Assembly: GCA_043814035.1 (NCBI GenBank)
Contig: JBDRKJ010000002.1
Span: forward strand, 192,472-256,471
DNA from: Peribacter sp043814035
GTDB taxonomy: Bacteria > Patescibacteriota > Gracilibacteria > Peribacterales > Peribacteraceae
Length of the DNA stretch: 64,000 nucleotides
Direction: 5' to 3'
Part shown: positions 9,673-17,408 of the stretch, piece by piece
How the letters are laid out: each line of letters opens with the position of its first letter
Position numbering within the stretch: position 1 is the stretch's first letter
Translations under genes and position numbers: made by a program
The notes under the pieces: generated by a model
Databases searched by the model: none
Seen by the model: only the letters and a program-made list of their open reading frames with translations
What the model was told of the DNA's origin: nothing

Positions 9673-10056
9673 ATGCGCGTTCTCGTCTTCGGTACATTTG
9701 ACCGGCTGCATCCTGGTCACATCTTCGTCCTCACCGAGGCGCAGAAACGTGGGGATCTCACAGTTGTTATTGCCCGTGATCGTACTGTGGAACACTACAA
9801 AGGCAGATTACCGATGCAGTTAGAAGAAGAGAGAAAAGAGGCAGTGAGCCATGCCATGCCGTCAGCAACGGTGATTCTTGGTGATAGTGATGACTACCTT
9901 CGTCCTGTACGCGAAACCGCCCCCGATCTCATCCTGCTCGGGTACGATCAAATGTTGCCGGAAGGAGTGTGCACAGAAGATCTGCCCTGCTTAGTCGAAC
10001 GATTGCCTGCGTTCCATCCACAGCGTTTCAAGAGCAGTTTGCAGGACCGAGCGTGA
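9673..10056 (+). CDS. Cytidylyltransferase-like nucleotidyltransferase
   Basis: A 127-residue member of the HIGH-type nucleotidyltransferase superfamily. The N-terminus VLVFGTFDRLHPGHIFVL contains the GTFDxxHxGH signature at residues 6-16. The ISSTxxR-type motif near the C-terminus is replaced by RFKSS. Relatives include glycerol-3-phosphate cytidylyltransferase and archaeal FAD synthase; the substrate cannot be assigned here. I chose the ATG at 9673 because the HxGH strand must lie at the very N-terminus. A GTG at 9613 would add an unrelated leader. Confidence 0.78.
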   Translation: MRVLVFGTFDRLHPGHIFVLTEAQKRGDLTVVIARDRTVEHYKGRLPMQLEEERKEAVSHAMPSATVILGDSDDYLRPVRETAPDLILLGYDQMLPEGVCTEDLPCLVERLPAFHPQRFKSSLQDRA

Positions 10057-10142
10057 GTATTCCTCTCTGCAGAGACATCTTCAGCCCGTAGAAGCGAAAG
10101 GTGTTTTGTGCTACAATAATGAGATTTCTTCGCCATTCACTC

Positions 10143-10739
10143 ATGGATACAAACACTGAACCTAGGAAGCCCTCTCTGCTCAAGCAACTGCTTGGAGCAG
10201 TAGGCGGCGCTGCCGTTGCCCTTCTACTCTACCAGGCCTACAAGATCAGTGCGCCGGTCATCACTGCATGGATCGTTACGCCCCAGTCGCAGATTGCTGC
10301 AGAGCACCCCGGATCAGTTCGCGTGAACGAGGCAGTAAGTGAGTATCAGTTCAATCGCATTGCGGCCAGAGCCAAAGAAATTTATCAACGCTTTTCCGCG
10401 GAGCAGGGCCCGCAGGTAGCAATTACTCCAAAGGGCATAGAGGTCACACAGCCTCTGGCCGAAAGCTCAAGCTCCATCGCACATATCGATGTTGTTGCTG
10501 TTATGCCTCAGGCAATGGCCTCAGCGTCTTCTGTGGAGCCCGCTACGGTGCCGTTCTCGTCTTCTTCATCCTCAGAAGAGATAAATGCCGATGCCGCCTC
10601 TTCTATGCGTACGCGATCAGAGATGCAGGCCAAACTTGCGGGCGAGAACCTGCCGAGTTCGGGAATTGGTACGACACTTGCTGCCGCAGTGGCGTTTGGG
10701 TCAGCCATGTTCCTGCTCAAAAAGCGCGGATCGCGGTGA
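10143..10739 (+). CDS. Membrane-anchored protein with LPxSG-like C-terminal signal
   Basis: A 198-residue protein of unknown function. It has an N-terminal transmembrane segment (about residues 15-35), an Ala/Ser-rich extracellular middle with poly-Ser stretches, and the C-terminal sequence LPSSG, a hydrophobic segment and a basic tail (KKRGSR). The tail resembles sortase-type anchoring signals and parallels the protein at 249-1610. The start at 10143 places the hydrophobic segment close to the N-terminus. An in-frame ATG at 10119 is possible. Confidence 0.6.
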   Translation: MDTNTEPRKPSLLKQLLGAVGGAAVALLLYQAYKISAPVITAWIVTPQSQIAAEHPGSVRVNEAVSEYQFNRIAARAKEIYQRFSAEQGPQVAITPKGIEVTQPLAESSSSIAHIDVVAVMPQAMASASSVEPATVPFSSSSSSEEINADAASSMRTRSEMQAKLAGENLPSSGIGTTLAAAVAFGSAMFLLKKRGSR

Positions 10740-10778
10740 GCTACCCGATGAGCGGGCAATCCATTACAGTAGAGAGCA

Positions 10779-11528
10779 ATGGTGACCATTGAGTATTCGT
10801 GGATTGTGCTATTCGCAGTGCTGGGGCTTGCCTTTGGGAGCTTTGGCACTGTGCTGATTTCTCGTGTGCCCAAAGGGCAACATATCGGTGGCCGATCACA
10901 CTGCTCAACGTGCAAGCGCACACTGGGAGTTGGTGATCTCATTCCGCTACTGAGTTATATCTTTTTGTGCGGTAGATGCCGACGTTGCCATCGGGCGATC
11001 GGCATGATGTATCCCTGTATCGAAGGCGCATCCTCACTTCTGTTTGTCCTTGCCCTTTTTCTCGAGCACTCGATATTACCTTCACTCCTCCTGGCCCTCT
11101 CGCTCTGGCTGCTCCTGCTCATTGCCGTCATCGATCTTCGTACACGTACCATTCACGATACTCTCAATTTTTCGTTCATCTTCTTCGCTGTAGCACATGC
11201 AGTTTCTCTAGGGCAATTTCAGGTTACTGGTGCCCTGCTTTTGGGTGGATTTTTTGCGGCGCAGTGGCTCTTAAGCAAAGGCCGGTGGATGGGGAGCGGA
11301 GATATTATTCTCGGTATTGGCATTGGGTTCCTTCTCGGTAGTGCCACTTACGCACTTCTCTGTCTGGGGCTCGCCTACGTGCTCGGCGCTGTCGTAGCGG
11401 TCTTCCTGCTTACGACGCACAGGGCCACTCGCAAGAGCGCCGTACCATTTGGACCATTCCTTGCATGTGCTGCCCTCAGTGTTTTACTCTTCGGTAACCA
11501 GATTCTTTCGATGCTGATATACAGGTAG
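10779..11528 (+). CDS. pilD: Prepilin peptidase (A24 leader peptidase/methylase)
   Basis: A 249-residue polytopic membrane protease that cleaves type IV prepilin leaders after the conserved Gly and methylates the new N-terminus. The N-terminal GSFGTVLISRVP motif is intact. Two CxxC pairs (CSTC and CRRC) form the cytoplasmic zinc-binding loop. The two catalytic aspartates are in the AVIDLRTRTIHD and GSGDIILG segments. It serves the five prepilin-like proteins encoded at 20.6-26.6 kb, from which it is separated on the chromosome. Confidence 0.92.
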   Translation: MVTIEYSWIVLFAVLGLAFGSFGTVLISRVPKGQHIGGRSHCSTCKRTLGVGDLIPLLSYIFLCGRCRRCHRAIGMMYPCIEGASSLLFVLALFLEHSILPSLLLALSLWLLLLIAVIDLRTRTIHDTLNFSFIFFAVAHAVSLGQFQVTGALLLGGFFAAQWLLSKGRWMGSGDIILGIGIGFLLGSATYALLCLGLAYVLGAVVAVFLLTTHRATRKSAVPFGPFLACAALSVLLFGNQILSMLIYR

Positions 11529-11537
11529 TGAGAGCAC

Positions 11538-11665
11538 AAAAAATGAGGGCTCCCGCCCGACAGAAGTGGGGCAAGAGCCCGGATAGTACCATCGTTTGCA
11601 CTATTCGCCCGGAAAACCGGAGCGCCGCCACCGAAAAAATATCCAGTGAGGAGCTTTGTGATGGC
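11538..11665 (-). ncRNA. Putative small RNA with own promoter and terminator
   Basis: Between pilD and smpB the minus strand carries TTGACA (11694-11699), a 16-base spacer and TACGAT (11672-11677). This predicts a start near 11665. The transcript would contain a hairpin built on CCGG...ATAGT/ACTAT...CCGG. It ends in a strong GC-rich hairpin (GGGCTC/GAGCCC outer stem) followed by TCATTTTTT, a textbook intrinsic terminator. The predicted length is about 128 nt. No protein-coding gene on this strand uses these signals. It does not show tmRNA or 6S features that I can recognise. Confidence 0.5.
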
Positions 11666-11671
11666 TTCTCT

Positions 11672-11699
11672 ATCGTACCGAAAGTCGCTGGAATGTCAA
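11672..11699 (-). promoter_or_regulatory. Sigma70-type promoter of the putative small RNA
   Basis: Perfect -35 box TTGACA, 16-bp spacer, and TACGAT as the -10 box on the minus strand, reading toward the terminator hairpin at 11538-11580. Confidence 0.5.
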
Positions 11700-11772
11700 G
11701 TTTCTGTAACGTGAGCTTTTGCTTCAGAGGAGCCATTGGCGCCCCTCTCTCCTTCGCGCATACTCTTCCTTG

Positions 11773-12210
11773 ATGAAGGTCACTGCCCAAAATCGTCGCG
11801 CACGTTTTGATTACGAGATTCTCGATACCATCGAGGCCGGCATCATACTCACGGGGCCCGAGACGAAGTCGTGCCGACAGGGCAATGTGAATCTGGCGAG
11901 TGCTTATGTTTCGTTCCGCGACGGAAAAGCATTTCTCAAAAATGCTTCTGTCGCTCCCTATCAGTTTGCCGCACATGCCGCGCATGAGGAGCGTCGTGAC
12001 CGAGCACTTCTCCTCAAGGCAAATCAGATGAAAAAATTGCAAGCATGGACCGAAGAGAAAGGGAGCGCCGTCGTGCCCCTCGAGATGCGCGTTGGAAAGT
12101 TCGTCAAAGTGCTGCTCGGTGTTGGGCGTGGGCGCAAGAAGACCGATAAGCGTCAGCGTATTAAGGAAAGGGAAATAGCGCGGAAGCTCAAGCAGACGGG
12201 AGATTACTAA
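11773..12210 (+). CDS. smpB: SsrA-binding protein SmpB
   Basis: A 145-residue RNA-binding protein that delivers tmRNA to stalled ribosomes. It shows the conserved N-terminal NRRARFDYEI and EAGIILTGPETKSCR region, followed by the basic C-terminal tail with GRGRKKTDKRQRIKERE. The ATG at 11773 gives the standard family length. An upstream in-frame ATG at 11719 would add a leader absent from the family. No tmRNA gene is visible in the window, so ssrA is presumably elsewhere. Confidence 0.95.
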   Translation: MKVTAQNRRARFDYEILDTIEAGIILTGPETKSCRQGNVNLASAYVSFRDGKAFLKNASVAPYQFAAHAAHEERRDRALLLKANQMKKLQAWTEEKGSAVVPLEMRVGKFVKVLLGVGRGRKKTDKRQRIKEREIARKLKQTGDY

Positions 12211-12272
12211 GGCAGGCGAAATGGCATTCTCTCTGTTTTCTCTATCCTGCATACTGCATACTGCGTTTCCCT

Positions 12273-12866
12273 ATGTCCCTCCTCCCTCCCCAAATCCAAA
12301 AGGCTATTGAGGAATTCAGTAAGCTCCCGGGTATCGGAGCCAAGTCAGCCGAACGACTCACCTTCCATCTGCTGCGTAGCTCCAAAGCGTCGCCCGAAGC
12401 ACTGGGCAAGGCTCTCGCTGATCTCAAGGTGGAGCTCAGGTATTGCAAGCACTGCCAGATGGTGACGCTGCAGGAGGAGTGCAGAATCTGTGGCGATACT
12501 TCACGCGATCACACAATGATTTTGGTGGTGGAGAACCCGCTCGACGTCATTGCATTCGAACGCTCCGGCTTCAAAGGCGTCTACCATGTTCTGCACGGCG
12601 TGCTTTCTCCCATCGATGGTATGGGGCCGGAGCAGCTGAGGATGAAGGAACTCGTTGACCGTTGTGTGAACGGAGTAGAAGAAGTGATTGTGGCCACTAA
12701 TCCTGATGTGGAAGGCGAGGCCACAGCCAGCTTCATCCGCGAACGACTGAAGGACAAGGTTGCGAAGATCACCCGCCTCGCACATGGGCTGCCTATGGGG
12801 GCGGATATCGAGTTTGCGGATCAAGTTACTTTGAAAGAGGCAATCGAGGGACGGAGGGCTCTTTGA
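12273..12866 (+). CDS. recR: Recombination mediator RecR
   Basis: A 197-residue recombination-repair protein. It has the N-terminal helix-hairpin-helix (LPGIGAKSAERLTFHLL), a four-Cys zinc finger (CKHC...CRIC) near residues 57-72, and a Toprim domain beginning LVVENPLDVIAFE. The Walker-like C-terminal motif (LPMGADIEFAD) is intact. It acts with RecF/RecO to load RecA at gaps. The short spacer before it holds a small ATACTGC repeat. Confidence 0.95.
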   Translation: MSLLPPQIQKAIEEFSKLPGIGAKSAERLTFHLLRSSKASPEALGKALADLKVELRYCKHCQMVTLQEECRICGDTSRDHTMILVVENPLDVIAFERSGFKGVYHVLHGVLSPIDGMGPEQLRMKELVDRCVNGVEEVIVATNPDVEGEATASFIRERLKDKVAKITRLAHGLPMGADIEFADQVTLKEAIEGRRAL

Positions 12867-12870
12867 CGGA

Positions 12871-14382
12871 TCAATGCCGAAATCCTCTAACTCCCGTGAA
12901 CACCATCGGAATAGTGAGCGCATTCGCTTTCGCAATCACCTCTTCATCGCGCACGGATCCTCCCGGCTGAATAATCGCGGCAATGCCGAACTTAGCAGCC
13001 TCCTCCACGCTATCCGGGAACGGAAAGAATGCGTCACTGGCCATAACAGCGCCCTTGGCCTTCTCGCCTGCGCGGCGCGCGGCGATGATCGTCGAGTCCA
13101 CTCTGCTGGTCTGCCCGGCACCGATGCCGACAGTTGCAGCGTCCCTCACGAAGACGATGGCATTACTTTTGGCGTGCTTCACCACCTTCCACGCGAAGAG
13201 GAGGTCGCGAAACTGCTCCTTTGTCGGCTTGGTCTCTGTCACGCACGTGAGGTCCTTCTCTGTCACCACACGCATATCGAGATTCTGGACGAGTATGCCA
13301 CCCAACGCAGTACGGAAGGAGGCCACCTCAGCATCGGGCTTGAGGCAATGATTCTCAATGACGCGAATCTTCGGCTTCTTCTTAAGCAGCTCAAGTGCTG
13401 CAGGCTCGTAACTGGGAGCGATGATGATCTCGACGAAGATTTTCTGCTCGATAATCTTCTCAATCACACTCTTGGGGCACGGACGATTCAGGGCAATGAT
13501 CACGCCGAAGGCCGAGAGACGATCAGCGTCGTAGGCGCGCTGAAAGGCTTCTGCGATATCTTCGTGTGAAGCGACACCGCAGGGATTCGCGTGTTTAATG
13601 CACGCAGCGGTGGGCTCCTCGAATTCGCAGACCAGATTCCACGCTCCGTCGGCATCGAGAATATTGAGATAGCTCATCTGTTTCTCCTCTTGCTGGAGCA
13701 CTGACCAGTCGGGTGGATTTTTTTCCAGTTCGTAGAAAGAGCCCCACTGGTGCGGGTTCTCGCCGTACCGCAGCTTCATGCGATTCGTGAGGAGCATGCC
13801 TGCGTGGTCACCATCAGAGAGCGTACGGGCGATGGCGCAGTCGTACGCGGCGGTATGGAGAAAAACTTTCTCGGCAAGTCGCCGCTTTGTATCTGGAGTT
13901 GTCCCGCCATTCTTCAGTTCTGCCAGAATGGCGATGTAATCCTGCGGATCACAAACAACCGTCACACTCTCGGCATTTTTGGCGGCGGCACGCAGTAAGC
14001 TGGGGCCACCAATGTCGATCTGCTCGATGAGTTCCTCGCGCGTGATGCCGGGTTTGGCGGCGGTCTCTTCAAATGGGTAGAGGTTCACACAGACGAGATC
14101 GATCGGTTCGATCCCTTGCTGCTTCGCCTCCTTCACATGATCCGCATCGTCACGTCGAAAGAGAATGCCGCCGAAGATGAGCGGGTGCAGAGTCTTCAGT
14201 CTTCCGCCAAAACATTCGGGAAATCCCGTGATCTTCTCAACAGGTGTTACAGGGATATTAGCTTTCTCTAGGGCTTTCTGTGTTCCTCCGGTCGAGAGAA
14301 TTTCGAAACCGAGTTCAGCGATCCCGCGGGCAAAATCCTCGATGCCATGTTTGTCACTGACGGAGAGGAGGGCGCGGGGCAT
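12871..14382 (-). CDS. purH: Bifunctional AICAR transformylase/IMP cyclohydrolase
   Basis: A 503-residue enzyme catalysing the last two steps of IMP synthesis. The N-terminal MGS-like cyclohydrolase domain (ALLSVSDKHGIEDFA, LSTGGTQKAL, TLHPLIFGGIL) spans about residues 1-190. The C-terminal transformylase domain carries the KHANPCG motif and a C-terminal IIQPGGSVRDEEVI segment. I chose the ATG at 14382 because it gives the family N-terminus. It converges with recR (4 bp between ends) and diverges from hppA. Confidence 0.94.
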   Translation of the reverse strand: MPRALLSVSDKHGIEDFARGIAELGFEILSTGGTQKALEKANIPVTPVEKITGFPECFGGRLKTLHPLIFGGILFRRDDADHVKEAKQQGIEPIDLVCVNLYPFEETAAKPGITREELIEQIDIGGPSLLRAAAKNAESVTVVCDPQDYIAILAELKNGGTTPDTKRRLAEKVFLHTAAYDCAIARTLSDGDHAGMLLTNRMKLRYGENPHQWGSFYELEKNPPDWSVLQQEEKQMSYLNILDADGAWNLVCEFEEPTAACIKHANPCGVASHEDIAEAFQRAYDADRLSAFGVIIALNRPCPKSVIEKIIEQKIFVEIIIAPSYEPAALELLKKKPKIRVIENHCLKPDAEVASFRTALGGILVQNLDMRVVTEKDLTCVTETKPTKEQFRDLLFAWKVVKHAKSNAIVFVRDAATVGIGAGQTSRVDSTIIAARRAGEKAKGAVMASDAFFPFPDSVEEAAKFGIAAIIQPGGSVRDEEVIAKANALTIPMVFTGVRGFRH

Positions 14383-14626
14383 GAGAAGAAACGGCCGGAT
14401 AAGTCTAGCGTTGCAGCAAGGGGAAGCCAAGGGTTCTCTCTTAAAAAAAGCGACTGCCGGCCGACCATGCCAAAGTCCGCAATCAGATGCGTATGCATCC
14501 TCATTTGCGTTTGCGGCACCGATACTTGTTGTCCGCGGCAGTGCGGGAAGTTCGTTGTGCTTGCACAGAGTGCTCGTTACAATGCGTGCGATTTCGCTAC
14601 AGTTCTCACGTATTCCCCCCTCTTCC

Positions 14627-16705
14627 ATGTCTGCGCTTCTTCTTCCGTATCTCTTTACTGTTGTCGGTTGCGGCGCGCTCGCCGTGATCGTCTCTACCGT
14701 TTTTTCCCGGATCATTGTCCGTAAGGATGCCGGCAATGAACGTATGCGCGGCATTGCGGCGCAGGTGCGTGCAGGGGCGATGGCATTCCTCATGCGGGAA
14801 TATAAAGTGATCGGTATATTCGCCGCAGTCGTTTCGGTTCTTCTCTACTTCTTCCTCGATACGGGATTACAGGGATTGCGCGAAGGAGTTTTCGGTCTTC
14901 CTTTCGTCGCGTGCTCGTTCATTGTGGGCGCACTCTGTTCGGCAATTGCCGGATTCGTCGGCATGCGCACAGCAACGAATGCGAATGTCCGCACGACGCA
15001 GGCAGCGACAGTCAGCCTGAGCGGAGCCCTGAGGGTGGCGTTTCTCAGCGGCTCTGTGATGGGTCTCACCGTTGTGGGTATAGGGTTAATCGGCCTGGGA
15101 ACGCTGCTCATTCTCTTCCTGACGGTCTTTGGACTTTCTCTGGATGCAGCGCTCCAGATTCTTACGGGATTCAGCTTCGGCGCCTCGTCCGTGGCACTCT
15201 TCGCTCGAGTCGGAGGCGGGATCTACACAAAAGCGGCAGATGTTGGAGCGGATCTTGTTGGTAAGGTGGAGGCGGGCATTCCCGAGGATGACCCGCGCAA
15301 CCCCGCAGTGATCGCAGACAATGTCGGGGACAATGTCGGGGACGTTGCGGGAATGGGAGCCGATCTTTTTGAGAGTTACGTCGGGTCGCTTGTCGCAGCC
15401 ATGTTGATCGGTCTTGCAGTCAACTGGGGCGGGGATGCAAATATTATGGCCGTACTCTTTCCGCTGCTTATCGCTGGTCTTGGCATTCTGGCGAGCATCA
15501 TCGGTTCGTTCGCAGTGCGCACGCGGGAGGGAGATGAAAAGGTGCATGGTGCTATGCGCAACGGCACGCTGGTAGCTGCCGCTATTGTCATCGTTGGTTC
15601 TTTTTTGATCGCGCGCATGATTCTGCCTGCCGAGCACGCAATGGGGGTGTTCATTGCGCTGATCTCGGGTCTCATTGTCGGCGTCATCATCGGGCTCCTG
15701 ACTGAGTACTACACATCGGCAAGCTATCAGCCAGTGCAAAAACTGGCAGAGTCAGCGAAAACCGGTCCGGCGACTGTAATGATCTCAGGACTCGCGCTCG
15801 GCTATATATCCACGTGGTTGCCGATTACATTCATTGCTCTTGCAATTCTCATCGCTTACTGGGGCTCCGGCCTCTATGGCATTGCGATCAGCGCGGTTGG
15901 CATGCTCTCCACGCTTGGTATCACGCTCGCCGTCGATGCGTATGGACCGGTTGCAGACAATGCCGGCGGCATTGCAGAGATGTCACATCTTCCGGAGGAA
16001 GTACGCCAGCGCACGGACGCACTCGACAGTGCGGGCAATACGACGGCCGCAATCGGCAAGGGTTTTGCCATCGGCTCGGCGGCACTCACCGCGCTGGCAC
16101 TCTTCACAGCCTTCTCGCAATCCACGGGGATTGAAGTGCTCAACCTCATGCATCCGCTCACCCTTATCGGTCTGCTCATCGGCGGCACGATGCCATTCGT
16201 CTTCAGTGCGCTTACCATGCAGGCCGTTGGCCGTGCAGCATTCTCGATGGTGGAAGAGGTGCGCAGGCAGTTCAAAGAAACTCCGGGGCTCATGGATGGA
16301 ACGGCACAGGGTGACAGTGCGCGGTGCGTGGACATCGCAACGACTGCCGCCATTCACGAAATGGTGATCCCCGGCATCCTCGCAATTGCCGTACCTGTCC
16401 TGACCGGACTGATCTTTGGCGCCGAGGCGCTTGGAGGGCTTCTTGCGGGAGCGATTGTCACGGGCGTACTCATGGCAATTTCCATGGCCAACAGCGGTGG
16501 CGCTTGGGACAACGCGAAAAAGTACATCGAGTCCGGTAACTTGGGCGGAAAGGGCAGCGATGCGCACAAGGCCGCGGTTGTCGGCGATACAGTGGGCGAT
16601 CCGTTCAAAGATACTTCCGGCCCCTCGATTAATATTCTGATCAAGCTGATGTCCATCGTCTCACTTCTCACTGCGGGGCTGTACTCGACCGGAGCGATAT
16701 TCTAA
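14627..16705 (+). CDS. hppA: Membrane-bound ion-pumping pyrophosphatase
   Basis: A 692-residue protein with about 16 transmembrane segments that couples pyrophosphate hydrolysis to H+ or Na+ export. The substrate-binding signature DVGADLVGKVEAGIPEDDPRNP is present, as are the two DNVGDNVGD motifs and the C-terminal DTVGDPFKDTSGPS. The sequence GNTTAA has Ala at the position associated with the K+-dependent subclass (Lys in K+-independent forms). The pumped ion cannot be fixed from this alone. The ATG at 14627 places the first membrane helix correctly; the upstream in-frame sequence is antisense to purH. Confidence 0.94.
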   Translation: MSALLLPYLFTVVGCGALAVIVSTVFSRIIVRKDAGNERMRGIAAQVRAGAMAFLMREYKVIGIFAAVVSVLLYFFLDTGLQGLREGVFGLPFVACSFIVGALCSAIAGFVGMRTATNANVRTTQAATVSLSGALRVAFLSGSVMGLTVVGIGLIGLGTLLILFLTVFGLSLDAALQILTGFSFGASSVALFARVGGGIYTKAADVGADLVGKVEAGIPEDDPRNPAVIADNVGDNVGDVAGMGADLFESYVGSLVAAMLIGLAVNWGGDANIMAVLFPLLIAGLGILASIIGSFAVRTREGDEKVHGAMRNGTLVAAAIVIVGSFLIARMILPAEHAMGVFIALISGLIVGVIIGLLTEYYTSASYQPVQKLAESAKTGPATVMISGLALGYISTWLPITFIALAILIAYWGSGLYGIAISAVGMLSTLGITLAVDAYGPVADNAGGIAEMSHLPEEVRQRTDALDSAGNTTAAIGKGFAIGSAALTALALFTAFSQSTGIEVLNLMHPLTLIGLLIGGTMPFVFSALTMQAVGRAAFSMVEEVRRQFKETPGLMDGTAQGDSARCVDIATTAAIHEMVIPGILAIAVPVLTGLIFGAEALGGLLAGAIVTGVLMAISMANSGGAWDNAKKYIESGNLGGKGSDAHKAAVVGDTVGDPFKDTSGPSINILIKLMSIVSLLTAGLYSTGAIF

Positions 16706-16825
16706 GCACCCTGTTGCCGGAAGAGCGCGTAATAGCGTGCCCGGCAGCCGGCTGGCGCTGTGAAAGCCCCTGTCATGCCACTGTGCCGACTCCGCTTATC
16801 GGCAGATGTGCACAGGTGTGCAGCT

Positions 16826-16854
16826 TTGCAGAGAATGACGTTCTATGCTATAAT
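16826..16854 (+). promoter_or_regulatory. Sigma70-type promoter of the pilus locus
   Basis: TTGCAG, a 17-bp spacer and a perfect TATAAT lie about 20 bases upstream of the receiver-domain gene that heads the pilB-pilC operon. There is little room for a Shine-Dalgarno-containing leader. Confidence 0.65.
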
Positions 16855-16874
16855 TTAAGGTACAAACACACCAT

Positions 16875-17408
16875 ATGTCTGCCCCTCAAAAAGCTCTTCC
16901 GGATGACGTGAACACAAGGGAATTGCCTGTGGCTGATAAAAAAAAGAGCGTGGCCCTTCCAGTCACACAGTCGCCCGATCCTGCCGCGGAAACGGGCCAA
17001 GAAAAGGCTCCCGTTGCGGCTACGCAAACGGCCCCAACGCAAGGGGGCAATCAGAAGAAAATTCTCATCGTGGAGGACGAAAAACCTCTCGCACACGCGC
17101 TTGAACTCAAGTTCCACCACGAGGGATTTGATACGCGCATCTGTCTCGATGGTGAAGAGGCGCTCAAGGAGGCAACCGAAGGAAAGTATGACGTCATTTT
17201 GCTCGATCTCATCATGCCGCGGATGGATGGATTCGCATTTTTACAGGAGATGAAAAACCGTGGTGTGAAAACACCAACCGTGGTGTTGAGTAATCTCGGT
17301 CAGGAAGAGGATAAAGCCCGTGCACAATCGCTCGGTGCCGTTGGGTACTACGTCAAATCCAACACGCCGATTATGGAGATCATTAAGCAAGTTCAATCAC
17401 TTCTCTAA
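16875..17408 (+). CDS. Response-regulator receiver-domain protein
   Basis: A 177-residue protein with a disordered Pro/Gln/Ala-rich first ~60 residues and a complete receiver domain (about 61-177). The acidic pocket (VEDE), phospho-acceptor Asp (VILLDLIMPRMDG) and conserved Lys (YYVKSN) are all present. It has no output domain, so it probably acts by protein-protein contact. It directly abuts pilB (no intergenic base) and shares its promoter, which suggests control of pilus motor activity. The histidine kinase at 26.8 kb is a plausible partner. Confidence 0.85.
   Translation: MSAPQKALPDDVNTRELPVADKKKSVALPVTQSPDPAAETGQEKAPVAATQTAPTQGGNQKKILIVEDEKPLAHALELKFHHEGFDTRICLDGEEALKEATEGKYDVILLDLIMPRMDGFAFLQEMKNRGVKTPTVVLSNLGQEEDKARAQSLGAVGYYVKSNTPIMEIIKQVQSLL

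Noticed and set aside
11528..11770. Possible tmRNA upstream of smpB
   Set aside because: Too short, no tRNA-Ala-like ends and no tag reading frame; the strand and signals fit an unrelated small RNA better.
15086..15739. 217-residue minus-strand frame inside hppA
   Set aside because: Low-complexity charged composition typical of a shadow frame; hppA is unambiguous on the other strand.
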